Shown here in pieces: positions 25,391 to 34,981 of a DNA stretch of 52,222 nucleotides. A program made the translations under genes and the position numbers. This DNA is from Paludibacter sp. Lineage in GTDB: Bacteria > Bacteroidota > Bacteroidia > Bacteroidales > Paludibacteraceae. The notes below the pieces were generated by a model, which made no database searches, had not been told where the DNA came from, and was given only the letters and a program-made list of their open reading frames with translations. The stretch's first letter is position 1. Each line of letters opens with the position of its first letter. The DNA is taken from assembly GCA_009781075.1 (NCBI GenBank), contig WQYU01000003.1, forward strand, positions 1-52,222, written 5' to 3'.

Positions 25391-25441
25391 CATGAAATTT
25401 TTGAATTGGCATATTTTGTCTTGCAGGCGGTAAAATTTCAC

Positions 25442-25449
25442 TACCTTTG
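25442..25449 (+). promoter_or_regulatory. Promoter -7 box for the activase gene
   Basis: TACCTTTG, 38 nt before the ATG at 25488; no clear -33 box at the usual distance. It shows the short activase gene has its own expression signal. Confidence 0.5.
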
Positions 25450-25487
25450 CTGCGAAAAAAAGATAAAACAACAAAAGTATATAGTAG

Positions 25488-26702
25488 ATGAAAGCCTTTA
25501 GTATATCACAATTACAAACTCTTTTGAATGAAAAACAGGTGCAAACATTTGATAATTCTTTGCCGCCGCTTTTTGGAAATGAGGAAGATTATTTTATATG
25601 GAAAAACGAACGCAATATTAAGTCGCTGAGATTTAGAGAATTACAACGAGACGAAATATTGAATTGTTTTACCGGAATTGACAGCGGCTCAACTACTACA
25701 AAAATTTTGATTTTTGATGAAAATGAAAATATTATTTTTACTTATTACTCTGTTAATCAGGGCAATCCCTTGAAGAGAGTTATTGAAGGATTGAAACAAT
25801 TTGAGCAACAATGTTCACAAAAAAATATTACGGCAAATTTCGTTGCCTCCTGTTCGACCGGCTACGGCGAAGATTTGGTTAAATCGGCTTTAAATATGGA
25901 TTTCGGGATTGTAGAAACAATGGCTCATCTTTCAGGCGCTCAATGGGTTACACCCGATGTAAGTTTTGTATTAGATATTGGCGGGCAGGATATGAAGTCA
26001 ATCTTTGTGCGTAACGGAGTGATTGCCAATATTGAACTCAACGAATCGTGTTCATCGGGTTGTGGTTCTTTTTTGCAGAATTTTGCAGCTACGATAAATC
26101 TCTCACTTGCCGATTTCACCAATCAAGCGTGCATGGCGACCCACCCTGCCGATTTGGGAACTCGATGTACGGTTTTTATGAACTCAAAAGTAAAACAATC
26201 GTTGCGTCAGAATGCAACAATAGGCGACATTGCAGCCGGATTGGCTTATTCGGTGGTAAAAAACTGCCTTTTCAAAGTATTAAAAATTAGCAATTTGAAT
26301 ACTTTGGGTGATAATATTGTAGTTCAGGGTGGCACTTTTCGCAACGATGCAGTTTATCGTGCTTTGGAACTCCTTTCAGGCAAGTCTGTCGGCACAACCG
26401 ATATGCCCGAAATGATGGGTGCAGTTGGTGCTGCTTTGTATGCTAAAAAGATGATTAACAATAAATTAGGAAATAATATTAATAATAGACTGTCCTTTTT
26501 AAATCTTAATCCTGCTTTTGAAAGTAAGGAACTCCAATGTAAAGGCTGTTCAAATGTTTGTACGGTCATTCGTTTCGATTTTGAAAATGGGAATCGTTCG
26601 TATGCAGGCAATAAGTGTGAGAAAGTATTTTTCAGCCGTACATCCGCTCACAAAAAGGGTTTTAATGCTTTTGAAATGAAAAATAATGTAATTTTTAATT
26701 AA
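25488..26702 (+). CDS. Free-standing BadF/HgdC-type activase
   Basis: The 404-residue ASKHA-fold ATPase contains the phosphate loop FTGIDSGSTTTK (about 61-72), VLDIGGQDMKS and both cluster-ligand contexts (NESCSSGCGSFLQ and GTRCTVFMNS). Such activators donate electrons to 2-hydroxyacyl-CoA or benzoyl-CoA-type reductases. Bacteroidota usually carry this segment inside a protein of about 1,400 residues with two activase domains, DUF2229 and a dehydratase-like region. Here only the second activase domain, its linker (LPPLFGNEEDYFIWKNE) and a Cys-rich tail (CKGCSNVCTVIRF) are present. The frame is intact with a promoter, so it may be a working split form or a truncated relic. Confidence 0.8.
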   Translation: MKAFSISQLQTLLNEKQVQTFDNSLPPLFGNEEDYFIWKNERNIKSLRFRELQRDEILNCFTGIDSGSTTTKILIFDENENIIFTYYSVNQGNPLKRVIEGLKQFEQQCSQKNITANFVASCSTGYGEDLVKSALNMDFGIVETMAHLSGAQWVTPDVSFVLDIGGQDMKSIFVRNGVIANIELNESCSSGCGSFLQNFAATINLSLADFTNQACMATHPADLGTRCTVFMNSKVKQSLRQNATIGDIAAGLAYSVVKNCLFKVLKISNLNTLGDNIVVQGGTFRNDAVYRALELLSGKSVGTTDMPEMMGAVGAALYAKKMINNKLGNNINNRLSFLNLNPAFESKELQCKGCSNVCTVIRFDFENGNRSYAGNKCEKVFFSRTSAHKKGFNAFEMKNNVIFN

Positions 26703-26783
26703 AATAAAACAGGTGTTTAATCAAATATGTTATGTAAAATAAATTGTTTTTTTGATATTAAAACCTGCAATAAAATTTTCGCG

Positions 26784-26791
26784 TATTTTTG
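26784..26791 (+). promoter_or_regulatory. Promoter -7 box for maf
   Basis: TATTTTTG ends at 26791, so transcription should start near 26798. This rules out an in-frame TTG at 26789 and supports the TTG at 26822. Confidence 0.45.
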
Positions 26792-26821
26792 TGTTCAATT
26801 TTTTTTATTTTTAATAATTAT

Positions 26822-27394
26822 TTGGAAAATATAAAAAAATATAAAATTATTTTAGGTTCAGCCTCCCCACGTCGCAGAGAACTGTTAGCAAGTTTGGGAA
26901 TAGATTTTAGGGTTAAAAGCATTGATATGGACGAGTCGTTTCCTGCAGATTTGAACGGCAGAGATATACCTGTTTTTATTGCACGGAAAAAATCGCAAGC
27001 ATTTGATATTCAGCCAAATGAACTGCTTATTACAGCCGATACAATTGTTTTATTTAAAGATATGGTTATCGGTAAGCCTGCCGATTTTGCCGATGCAAAA
27101 AAGATTTTGCAAACACTTTCAGGGCAGGTGCATAAGGTTATTTCGGGTGTTTGTTTGCGTACTATTGATCAACAAAGGACTTTTGCGGTTACTTCCGAAG
27201 TAAAATTTGCAAAACTTACGGACGAAGAAATTGATTTTTATATAACAAATTATAGGCCGTACGACAAAGCAGGTGCATACGGAATTCAGGAGTGGATTGG
27301 TTATGTGGCTGTAGAATGGATTCGCGGGTCATTTTATAATATTATGGGGCTGCCCGTGCAGCAACTTTATTCAGAACTAAAAAAAAATTATTGA
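26822..27394 (+). CDS. maf: Maf-family nucleoside triphosphate pyrophosphatase
   Basis: Maf proteins hydrolyse dTTP/UTP or modified nucleotides to monophosphates, a house-cleaning role. IILGSASPRRRELLASLG (N-terminus), TADTIVLFKDMVIGKP, SGVCLRT and YDKAGAYGIQEWIG are classical motifs, including the catalytic Asp in ADT. The frame has no ATG. A TTG at 26822 gives the normal N-terminus and 190 residues, so it appears to use a rare start codon. It is convergent with murG. Confidence 0.88.
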   Translation: MENIKKYKIILGSASPRRRELLASLGIDFRVKSIDMDESFPADLNGRDIPVFIARKKSQAFDIQPNELLITADTIVLFKDMVIGKPADFADAKKILQTLSGQVHKVISGVCLRTIDQQRTFAVTSEVKFAKLTDEEIDFYITNYRPYDKAGAYGIQEWIGYVAVEWIRGSFYNIMGLPVQQLYSELKKNY

Positions 27395-27436
27395 GATTAT
27401 AAAAAATTCAAAAATTTACACAAAAATTTTGCGTAG

Positions 27437-28540
27437 TTAGTTTTTCTTTTGTAGTCTAATTATTACTTCTACAATTCTTTCTGCTGAATTTGGCTCAGCA
27501 AATTTAGCAATGTTATCAGACAAAGATTCTAAATTTTTATTATTTGAAATCAAATCCAAAGCAGTGGTAATCAGCATATTTTGCGCTTCTTTGTCAGGAA
27601 CAAGCACGGCGGCATTTCCTTTGACGAGTGCTAACGCATTTTTTGTTTGGTGGTCTTCTGCTACATTGGGTGATGGAACAAGAATTACAGGCTTTTTTAA
27701 CAAACAAAATTCAGAGATAGAACTTGCTCCTGCGCGCGAAATTACCAAATCTGCAACAGAATAGGCAAAATCCATTCGGCTAACAAAATCGGTAACAAGC
27801 AAGTTCGTGTTCTGACTAAATTCTTCTGTAGTTTTTTTTGCATTTTGGAAATATAATTTCCCAGTTTGCCAAATAATCTGTATGTTCGCTGACAGCAGAG
27901 TAGGCAAACTTTTTATCACACTATCATTTATTGTTTTTGCACCCAAAGAACCGCCAACGATAAGCAAAGTTTTTTTTTCAGTTGAAAATCCAAAAAATTC
28001 GTATGCTTCATTTGCCTTTGGTTCAACGTCAAACAAGTTTTGACGAACAGGACTGCCGGTTTTAACGATTTTTTCTATAGGGAAAAACTTTTCCATACCC
28101 TTGTATGCAACGCAAATAACACTCACATTTTTGGCTAACATTTTATTGGCAACTCCTGCATACGAATTTGGCTCTAAAATAACGGTAGGGATACCTACAG
28201 CTGCTGCCGCTCGCAGAGTCGGTGCACTTGCATAGCCTCCAACCCCAACCGCAACATCGGGCTGAAATCCTTTCACTATCTTTCGCGCCATTGAAATGCT
28301 CTTTTGCAAATTAAAAAGTACTTTTATGTTTTTAAGAATGTTTTTGCGGTCGAATCCGCTTACGGGCAGCCCTTGTATCTGATAGCCTGCCTGTGGAACG
28401 CGCTCCATTTCCATACGCCCTTGCGCACCTACAAAAAGAATTTCGGCATCGCTCTGACATTCTTTTAGGGCATTGGCAATACTGATGGCAGGGAAAATAT
28501 GACCACCTGTGCCTCCTCCGCTTATGATATATTTCGGCAT
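27437..28540 (-). CDS. murG: Undecaprenyl-PP-MurNAc-pentapeptide GlcNAc transferase MurG
   Basis: MurG converts lipid I to lipid II at the cytoplasmic membrane face. The 367-residue GT-B enzyme has the N-terminal glycine loop ISGGGTGGHIFPA (His14), GVGGYASAPTLRAA and the donor-side motif VISRAGASSISEF. LILEPNSYAGVANK-like residues for acceptor binding are also present. It is normally in the mur/fts cluster; here it stands alone between maf (convergent) and glgB. Confidence 0.95.
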   Translation of the reverse strand: MPKYIISGGGTGGHIFPAISIANALKECQSDAEILFVGAQGRMEMERVPQAGYQIQGLPVSGFDRKNILKNIKVLFNLQKSISMARKIVKGFQPDVAVGVGGYASAPTLRAAAAVGIPTVILEPNSYAGVANKMLAKNVSVICVAYKGMEKFFPIEKIVKTGSPVRQNLFDVEPKANEAYEFFGFSTEKKTLLIVGGSLGAKTINDSVIKSLPTLLSANIQIIWQTGKLYFQNAKKTTEEFSQNTNLLVTDFVSRMDFAYSVADLVISRAGASSISEFCLLKKPVILVPSPNVAEDHQTKNALALVKGNAAVLVPDKEAQNMLITTALDLISNNKNLESLSDNIAKFAEPNSAERIVEVIIRLQKKN

Positions 28541-28684
28541 AATGATTTTATTTGTTAAAAAAACAATGTTATAAAAAATGTACTAATTTTTTGTAATTTT
28601 TTTGTATCTTATTGTGTGTATTAACTGTAAATTTGAACGTATTTCTAATTTTAATTACAATCATACCAATTTATTCTTTGTTAT

Positions 28685-30688
28685 CTATTGTTTGAGTAGC
28701 GCTATGGCGCTATGAGCCGGCAGATAAATTTTTAACCAATGCTTATTATCTAATGAATTTGTATCATCGGGAGAAGTGAAATGCTCTATTGTGTCGTCGG
28801 TTAATCCAAAGCCACCAAAAGCAGGATTGTCGGTATTTAGAACAACTATATATTTACCCTGTTCTGTTAAGATGCCATAATCGGTAAACGATTTATTTCC
28901 ATTAAAATTAAAAACAAAAATAAAATTTCCACGCCGGTATGCTATTACCTGATCGGCTTCGTTGTCCCATATTTTATAATTAGATAAAAGGTTAAAATGC
29001 TCAACGCTTTTGATTAACTCAATCATTGCCTTATCGAACAACCACAATGCACGGTAGAGGTAATTTTCATTATCGACCAAATCCCATTGTCGCCTCGCAT
29101 ATTTATAACTCCAATTATTTTCTTTGCGGGGGAAATCAATCCATTCGGGATGTCCATATTCATTTCCCATAAAATTCAGGTATCCTCCGTTCATTGTTGT
29201 AGCCGTAATCAGGCGAATCATTTTGTGCAATGCAATTCCCCTGTCAACAAGTAAAGTAGTATCACCGCGCTGCATGTGCCAATACATATCAGCATCAATA
29301 AGTCGGAAAATAATAGTTTTATCTCCCACAAGTGCCTGATCGTGGCTCTCGGCATACGAAATTGTTCGCTCGTCGAGCCTACGGTTATTCATTTCCCAAT
29401 AAATATGCCCTGCTTTCCAATCTTCCTGTCGTACTTCTTTTAAATATTTTATCCAAAAATCGGGTTGCCCCATTGCTAAACGAAAATCAAAACCCATTCC
29501 TCCGTCTTCAATGTTACGGGTAAGCCCGGGCATTCCGCTCGTGTCTTCGGCAATGCTGATATGATCGCAGTCTAAATGGTGAATTAATTTGTTAGCCAAG
29601 GTAAGATAGCAAATTGCATCACCGTCCTGGTTTAGATTATAATAACTTTCATAATTTGAAAAGTCTTCTCCAAGCCCGTGTGAACGAAATAACATTGAGG
29701 TAACTCCATCAAAACGAAAACCATCAAACTGATATTCTTCAAGCCAAAACTTGCAATTTGACAAAAGAAAATGCAAGACAGCGGGTTTTCCATAATCAAA
29801 GCAAAGAGAATCCCATGCAGGATGTACCCTTCTGCTGCCTCCGTGAAAAAATTGATATGGTGTGCCGTCGAATCGCCCCAAACCTTCAATTTCGTTCTTA
29901 ACTGCGTGTGAATGAACAATATCCATAATTACTGCTATTCCCATTTGGTGAGCAGCGTCAATCAACATTTTGAGTTCTTCCGGCGTTCCAAACCGAGATG
30001 ACGCCGCAAAAAAACTCGAAACATGATATCCAAACGACCCATAATAAGGATGTTCTTGAATTGCCATCAATTGAATACAATTGTAGCCCAATTCGGCAAT
30101 ACGAGGCAACACTTTCAAACGAAACTTATCGTAAGTAGCAACTTTTTCATCTGCGCTGCACATGCCAATATGCGCTTCATAGATAAGTAAAGGTTTTTTT
30201 TGTGGAATAAATTTTTTGCTCTTAAAAATAAAATTCTTTTGAGGATTCCACACTTGTGCCGAGAATATTTTGGTATTTTCATCCTGAACTACCCGACGAG
30301 CCCATGCAGGAATACGCTCCCCGCTGCCACCCATCCATTCAACAAGCAATTTATAATATTGTTCGTGTACAATGGCATTTTTGGGCAAAATTATTTCCCA
30401 AATCCCATCGTGAAGAGGCTGTAATCTAAACTCTTCTCTTTTTTGCCAATTGTTAAAATCGCCTATTAGAAAAATTGCCGTAGCGTTTGGCGCCCATTCT
30501 CGAAAAATCCAACTTTCTTCTGTCAGATGTAAGCCAAAATATAAATAACCGGAGGCAAAATCGGACAGCGACCCAACTCCTTCGGTAAGGCGTTTTTCCA
30601 TAAGTTTGTAATATTCGTGCCGTCCCCAAATTGCACCGGCATAGGGGGCAAGGTATGGATCTGACTTTATAACTGGTAGAATTTCCAT
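28685..30688 (-). CDS. glgB: 1,4-alpha-glucan branching enzyme GlgB
   Basis: The 667-residue GH13 enzyme makes alpha-1,6 branches in glycogen. An N-terminal CBM48-like domain (about 45-140, FREWAPNATAIFLIGDFNNW) precedes the barrel. Conserved regions are DIVHSH (256-261), FRFDGV with nucleophile Asp327, IAED with acid/base Glu381, and YAESHDQAL. The overall sequence resembles the eukaryotic-like GH13_8 branch. It lies 44 bp downstream of hutU on the same strand and may be co-transcribed, though the functions are unrelated. Confidence 0.94.
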   Translation of the reverse strand: MEILPVIKSDPYLAPYAGAIWGRHEYYKLMEKRLTEGVGSLSDFASGYLYFGLHLTEESWIFREWAPNATAIFLIGDFNNWQKREEFRLQPLHDGIWEIILPKNAIVHEQYYKLLVEWMGGSGERIPAWARRVVQDENTKIFSAQVWNPQKNFIFKSKKFIPQKKPLLIYEAHIGMCSADEKVATYDKFRLKVLPRIAELGYNCIQLMAIQEHPYYGSFGYHVSSFFAASSRFGTPEELKMLIDAAHQMGIAVIMDIVHSHAVKNEIEGLGRFDGTPYQFFHGGSRRVHPAWDSLCFDYGKPAVLHFLLSNCKFWLEEYQFDGFRFDGVTSMLFRSHGLGEDFSNYESYYNLNQDGDAICYLTLANKLIHHLDCDHISIAEDTSGMPGLTRNIEDGGMGFDFRLAMGQPDFWIKYLKEVRQEDWKAGHIYWEMNNRRLDERTISYAESHDQALVGDKTIIFRLIDADMYWHMQRGDTTLLVDRGIALHKMIRLITATTMNGGYLNFMGNEYGHPEWIDFPRKENNWSYKYARRQWDLVDNENYLYRALWLFDKAMIELIKSVEHFNLLSNYKIWDNEADQVIAYRRGNFIFVFNFNGNKSFTDYGILTEQGKYIVVLNTDNPAFGGFGLTDDTIEHFTSPDDTNSLDNKHWLKIYLPAHSAIALLKQ

Positions 30689-30732
30689 AATTTATTCTCG
30701 CTGCGGCTTAAATATAAAGCGATAAGTGTTAA

Positions 30733-32718
30733 TCAATCTAACAGGTCTTCCAAAATCTTTTCATCAACCAGATTCGGCATTGTAATTTGGTAATTATCTG
30801 CAAATTGGTGATTAAAATCTTCGCAGGTTTCTATTGCATGCGGATTTCTTGCCCAGGCACGGCGTGCAACGCCACCCATAACATCCCACAACATTGCCGA
30901 GCGTATAATTTCATCTATGCGCCGGCTGCCGTCGAGTACTAACCCAAAGCCGCCGTTAATTGCTTTGCCGATTCCCACTCCGCCGCCGTTGTGCAAAGCC
31001 ACAAGCGACATCCCGCGTGCTGCATTGCCGACAAAACATTGTACCGCCATGTCAGCCATCACATTGCTGCCGTCTTTAATATTGGCTGTTTCACGAAAAG
31101 GGGAGTCGGTGCCGGAAACATCGTGGTGGTCGCGCCCGAGCATAATGGCTCCAACCTCTTTATTTCTAACCATTTCGTTAAATTTGAGCGCAATATTCAT
31201 TCTGCCGACAGCATCTTGATATAAAATTCTTGCCTGTGTTCCAACCACAAGTTGATTTTTTTCGGCATCGCGCAGCCAGATATAATTATCCTTATCTTGC
31301 CCGCGCCTGTCAGGGTCAATACATTCCATTGCAGCATGGTCTGTTTTAATTAAATCCTCGTGTTTTCCACTCAAACATACCCAGCGAAACGGTCCGTAAC
31401 CGTAATCAAACAATTCCGGTCCCATTATATCTTCCACATAGGAAGGAAAAATAAAACCGTCCTTTTCGTCCGTTCCGTTGCGTGAAATCGCTTTTTCGCC
31501 TGCATCATAAACGGCTTTCATAAACGAATTTCCATAATCGAAAAAATATACGCCGCGCTCGGTTAATTTTTTTATAATATTAAAATGACGAATTAACGAT
31601 TTATTAACCAATGAATTAAAATTTTCCCTATCGTTTTTTAATAAAAAAGTCCGTTCTTCGAACGATATGTCAGCAGGGCAATAGCCTCCTTCATAGGCGG
31701 CGTGGCACGATGTTTGGTCGGAAAGCAGGTCAATTTTTATATTTTTTTCATAAATATATTCCAATAAATTAATGATATTGCCGTGATAAGCAATGCTGTA
31801 CGGCTTTTTTTGTTCCAAATATTTATTTGCCAAAATAAAACATTCATCTAAACTATCGGAAATTGTTTGCACCCATCCCTGTTTTTTCCGTGTCTCAATT
31901 CGACTCAAATCTACTTCTGCAATTACCGAAACCGCGCCGGCAATATCAGCGGCTTTGGGCTGCGCACCGCTCATTCCTCCCAATCCTGAGGAAACGAACA
32001 ATTTTCCACGCAAATCGCCGTCTTGTGAGATGCCTAATTTCAGTCGTCCTGCATTCAAAAGAGTATTAAAAGTGCCGTGAACAATGCCCTGCGGACCGAT
32101 ATACATCCAGCCGCCTGCTGTCATTTGTCCGTAATTGGCAACGCCCATTTGCGCTGCAACTTCCCAATCGTGCTGATTATCAAACATTCCGACCATCATC
32201 GAATTTGTGATAATCACACGCGGAGCGTCAGGACGTGATTTGAACAGCCCAAGCGGATGTCCGCTTTCAACAACGAGCGTCTGTTCGGAGGTTATCTGTT
32301 CCAAATATTGTTTTATTAAACGGTATTGAAGCCAGTTTTGACAAACTTGTCCTGTTTCGCCATAAGTAACTAATTCATAAGGATATAATGCAATGTCAAA
32401 ACAAAGATTGTTATCTATCATCACTTGAAACGCCTTGCCTTCAATGCAATTTCCTTGATATTGAGCAATTGGTTTTGCATTCATATCACCTTCCGGGCGA
32501 AAGCGATAGGCGTAAATTTTTCCGCGTGTTTTCAGTTCGTCTAAAAATTCGGGCGCCAAAGTTGCGTGCAATTCTTTAGGAAGGTATCTCAAAGCATTTT
32601 GCAGCGCAATTTTTGTCTGATTTTTATTCAACCGAAAACCTCTATCGGGCGCACGGCGAATATTTTCTACAAACTTCGGATAATCAGGCAATTGATTTGA
32701 TAATGTAATGTTTTTCAT
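30733..32718 (-). CDS. hutU: Urocanate hydratase HutU
   Basis: Urocanase hydrates urocanate to imidazolone-propionate using tightly bound NAD+, the second step of histidine catabolism. Motifs include GQMTAGGWMYIGPQGIVHGT, SGLGGMSGAQPKAADIAG and YGPFRWVCLSG with the active-site-region Cys448. At 661 residues it is about 100 longer than the pseudomonad enzyme, as expected for the Bacteroidota form. It has its own promoter and is about 28 kb from hutH and 12 kb from hutI. Confidence 0.96.
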   Translation of the reverse strand: MKNITLSNQLPDYPKFVENIRRAPDRGFRLNKNQTKIALQNALRYLPKELHATLAPEFLDELKTRGKIYAYRFRPEGDMNAKPIAQYQGNCIEGKAFQVMIDNNLCFDIALYPYELVTYGETGQVCQNWLQYRLIKQYLEQITSEQTLVVESGHPLGLFKSRPDAPRVIITNSMMVGMFDNQHDWEVAAQMGVANYGQMTAGGWMYIGPQGIVHGTFNTLLNAGRLKLGISQDGDLRGKLFVSSGLGGMSGAQPKAADIAGAVSVIAEVDLSRIETRKKQGWVQTISDSLDECFILANKYLEQKKPYSIAYHGNIINLLEYIYEKNIKIDLLSDQTSCHAAYEGGYCPADISFEERTFLLKNDRENFNSLVNKSLIRHFNIIKKLTERGVYFFDYGNSFMKAVYDAGEKAISRNGTDEKDGFIFPSYVEDIMGPELFDYGYGPFRWVCLSGKHEDLIKTDHAAMECIDPDRRGQDKDNYIWLRDAEKNQLVVGTQARILYQDAVGRMNIALKFNEMVRNKEVGAIMLGRDHHDVSGTDSPFRETANIKDGSNVMADMAVQCFVGNAARGMSLVALHNGGGVGIGKAINGGFGLVLDGSRRIDEIIRSAMLWDVMGGVARRAWARNPHAIETCEDFNHQFADNYQITMPNLVDEKILEDLLD

Positions 32719-32777
32719 TTGTAAAAATTTGATATATTATTTAGTATGATTAATTTTTATATCTGAAAATAATTCCG

Positions 32778-32785
32778 CAAAGTTA
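32778..32785 (-). promoter_or_regulatory. Promoter -7 box for hutU
   Basis: TAACTTTG on the minus strand about 60 nt before the ATG, giving a leader of about 53 nt. Confidence 0.5.
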
Positions 32786-32859
32786 TCAATTTTTATGTAT
32801 AAAAATAAAACAAATTGTATGAACGAACAGAACTCTTTTCTATGAGATTTTTTTGCACT

Positions 32860-34908
32860 TTATTTTTTATATCTTTTAATCAGATTGTATGCCTCAACTA
32901 TACCAAGTTCGCCTGCTTTGCTCAAATCGTCGAGTCCTTGTTGTTCGTTTGCCAAATAGAGATTTGCAATTCCACGATTGAAATATGCCTCAGCAAAGTC
33001 AGGCTCTTTTTCTATTGCTCGAGAATAATAATCAACAGCGTCAGTAAAACTGCGCACCGAGCAGAGAGCATTTGCGCGGTTAAAATAGGCAAAGCCAAAA
33101 TCAAGTGCAATCGAAATAACCTTGTCATAATCGCTCATCATCAGTTCATAATCGTATTGACGCTGTTTTTGGGCTATTTTTCGTTCATCTTCGTTTCCAT
33201 AAGTTTGATTTGTGCTTATTTCCAATGATTTATAACGAACATTTGCGCGTTCAAAAAATGCCAGCATGAAATCGGGTTTCAATTCAAGGGTGCGGTTGAG
33301 GTCATCTATTGATGAGATAAAATCTTTTACAAGGGCAAAGTTAATAGCGCGGTCGAAATAAAGATTTGCCGTGGGGGCATCGGCGATTTGCTTTGTAAGT
33401 TGTTCTATTCGGTCAAAATGTGTTTTAATCAAATCTTCTGTTAGCGGTAGTTCACGGTTAGTCAGTTTGAGAGTGCCGTTTGTCTTGTTTCCTTTATTAT
33501 ACTGTTCCAAATAAAGGTAATAAAGAGGTGTTCTGCGAATCTCATCGTTTCTTGAATAGTAATTCAGTTCAAAATTCTTTTCAAGTTTAATATTAGCATA
33601 TTTATCTTGAACATTACCTCGCAGCGAATCATTTGGGTAACGGATAATGACATTGTCTTTCTTATTATTCGTATTTTGAGTAGCAGACGATGAGAAAAAA
33701 CTATCACGTTTTTTGCTAATGCTTGCTTGCGAAGCCGCAAGAATATTTTCTCCTGTGGGTTCCTTCTCGTCTGTTTGTTTATTGGAGGAGTTGAGTCGCT
33801 GTTTTATTTTATCTCGGTTTTTTTCAATATTATATGCTTTTTCGCGCGCCAAAAATGCGTTTCGTGTGTCAGAACGGGCATCATAAATTTGCGCTATTTG
33901 CTGATATGCAGGAGTAAAATAAGGATATTTTTTTAGAATAATATCAAAATCAGACAAGGCATTGTCGTATTGTTTTAGCGTTTGATAAACCAGCGCACGT
34001 CTCAGCCGTGCCTCGTAGTTCAACGAATCATCGTCAAGTACGATGTTCAAATCGACTATCGCATTGTTGTTATCTCCTAATGAGGCACGCAATAGTCCGC
34101 GATTATAATATGCTAGAACGTTACCGTCAATGTCTATTGCCTTGTCGTAATCGTCGAGTGCAAGTATATACTTATGTTGGCGAACATAAAGGATTCCTCG
34201 ATTGATATAATCTCCGGCAAAATCGGAACCGAGAGCAATGGCGCGATTTATATATTTTAATGCTGTTGTGTCGTCTGTTTCGATTTTCAACATAGCCAGC
34301 ATCGACCACACAGCAGTATTGATAGTGTCTTTTTGAGTATATTTTAATAAATTTTCTTCCGCTGCAATAGTATCTTTTTTAAAAAAACTTAACCTCCCGC
34401 GCTCAAAAAGCCAATCCTTATTTTTAGGGTCAAGTTTTTCGAGGGCATTTAAATCATCAAAAGCTCCATTGTAATTATTATTTTGTGCGCGTGCATACAT
34501 TCTGTTTTGCAGTAGATTTACATTTTCAGGATTAAATTCCAGCGCTTTGGTAAAATCATCTTCTGCCTGAGTAAATTTTTCGAGGCGAAGACGAGCAAAG
34601 CCGCGCGCATAATATGCTTGCGGTACAAAAGGATTAATGCTAAGCGCTTGAGTACAGTCGATGTCAGCCCCTGCATAATCGCCCAATTGAATTTTAGCTA
34701 TCCCGCGAAACATATACGGCTCATACATATACGGCTTGGCAGCGATGACCTGATTGAAATACTGAATTGAAAGCATATAATCTTCAAAATAAAGAGCATT
34801 CTGCCCGATTGACATAATGCGGTCAGTATTAGGTTGTGCCACAGCCGTTGCTCTCAAAACCAGAAAAAAATATAAAATAATTTTTTTTGACATAAATATA
34901 TTCTCCAT
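32860..34908 (-). CDS. Secreted TPR-repeat protein
   Basis: The 682-residue protein has an N-terminal signal peptide; the better start may be the internal ATG at 34893 (MSKKIILYFFLVLRATAVAQ). It has two TPR blocks, about 30-370 and about 520-680, with repeats such as AYYARGFARLRLEKFTQAEDDFTKALEFNPE. They are joined by a polar Ser/Asn/Lys-rich linker. It is probably a periplasmic or outer-membrane scaffold, with the client unknown. It has its own promoter with a leader of about 60 nt. Confidence 0.85.
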   Translation of the reverse strand: MENIFMSKKIILYFFLVLRATAVAQPNTDRIMSIGQNALYFEDYMLSIQYFNQVIAAKPYMYEPYMFRGIAKIQLGDYAGADIDCTQALSINPFVPQAYYARGFARLRLEKFTQAEDDFTKALEFNPENVNLLQNRMYARAQNNNYNGAFDDLNALEKLDPKNKDWLFERGRLSFFKKDTIAAEENLLKYTQKDTINTAVWSMLAMLKIETDDTTALKYINRAIALGSDFAGDYINRGILYVRQHKYILALDDYDKAIDIDGNVLAYYNRGLLRASLGDNNNAIVDLNIVLDDDSLNYEARLRRALVYQTLKQYDNALSDFDIILKKYPYFTPAYQQIAQIYDARSDTRNAFLAREKAYNIEKNRDKIKQRLNSSNKQTDEKEPTGENILAASQASISKKRDSFFSSSATQNTNNKKDNVIIRYPNDSLRGNVQDKYANIKLEKNFELNYYSRNDEIRRTPLYYLYLEQYNKGNKTNGTLKLTNRELPLTEDLIKTHFDRIEQLTKQIADAPTANLYFDRAINFALVKDFISSIDDLNRTLELKPDFMLAFFERANVRYKSLEISTNQTYGNEDERKIAQKQRQYDYELMMSDYDKVISIALDFGFAYFNRANALCSVRSFTDAVDYYSRAIEKEPDFAEAYFNRGIANLYLANEQQGLDDLSKAGELGIVEAYNLIKRYKK

Positions 34909-34973
34909 GCGAATTTACGTTTTCACAAGAGATTTTTCTTCGAATTTTTATAAATTCAATTTTTTTTAAACGA

Positions 34974-34981
34974 CAAAGGTA
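34974..34981 (-). promoter_or_regulatory. Promoter -7 box for the secreted TPR gene
   Basis: TACCTTTG on the minus strand, transcription start near 34967. Confidence 0.5.

Noticed and set aside
25093-25395. 100-codon plus-strand ORF opposite the DUF4834-like gene
   Set aside because: Its translation is Lys/Ile/Asn-rich with no family, while the minus strand carries a membrane helix, a promoter and the EGEYVDFEEIK box.
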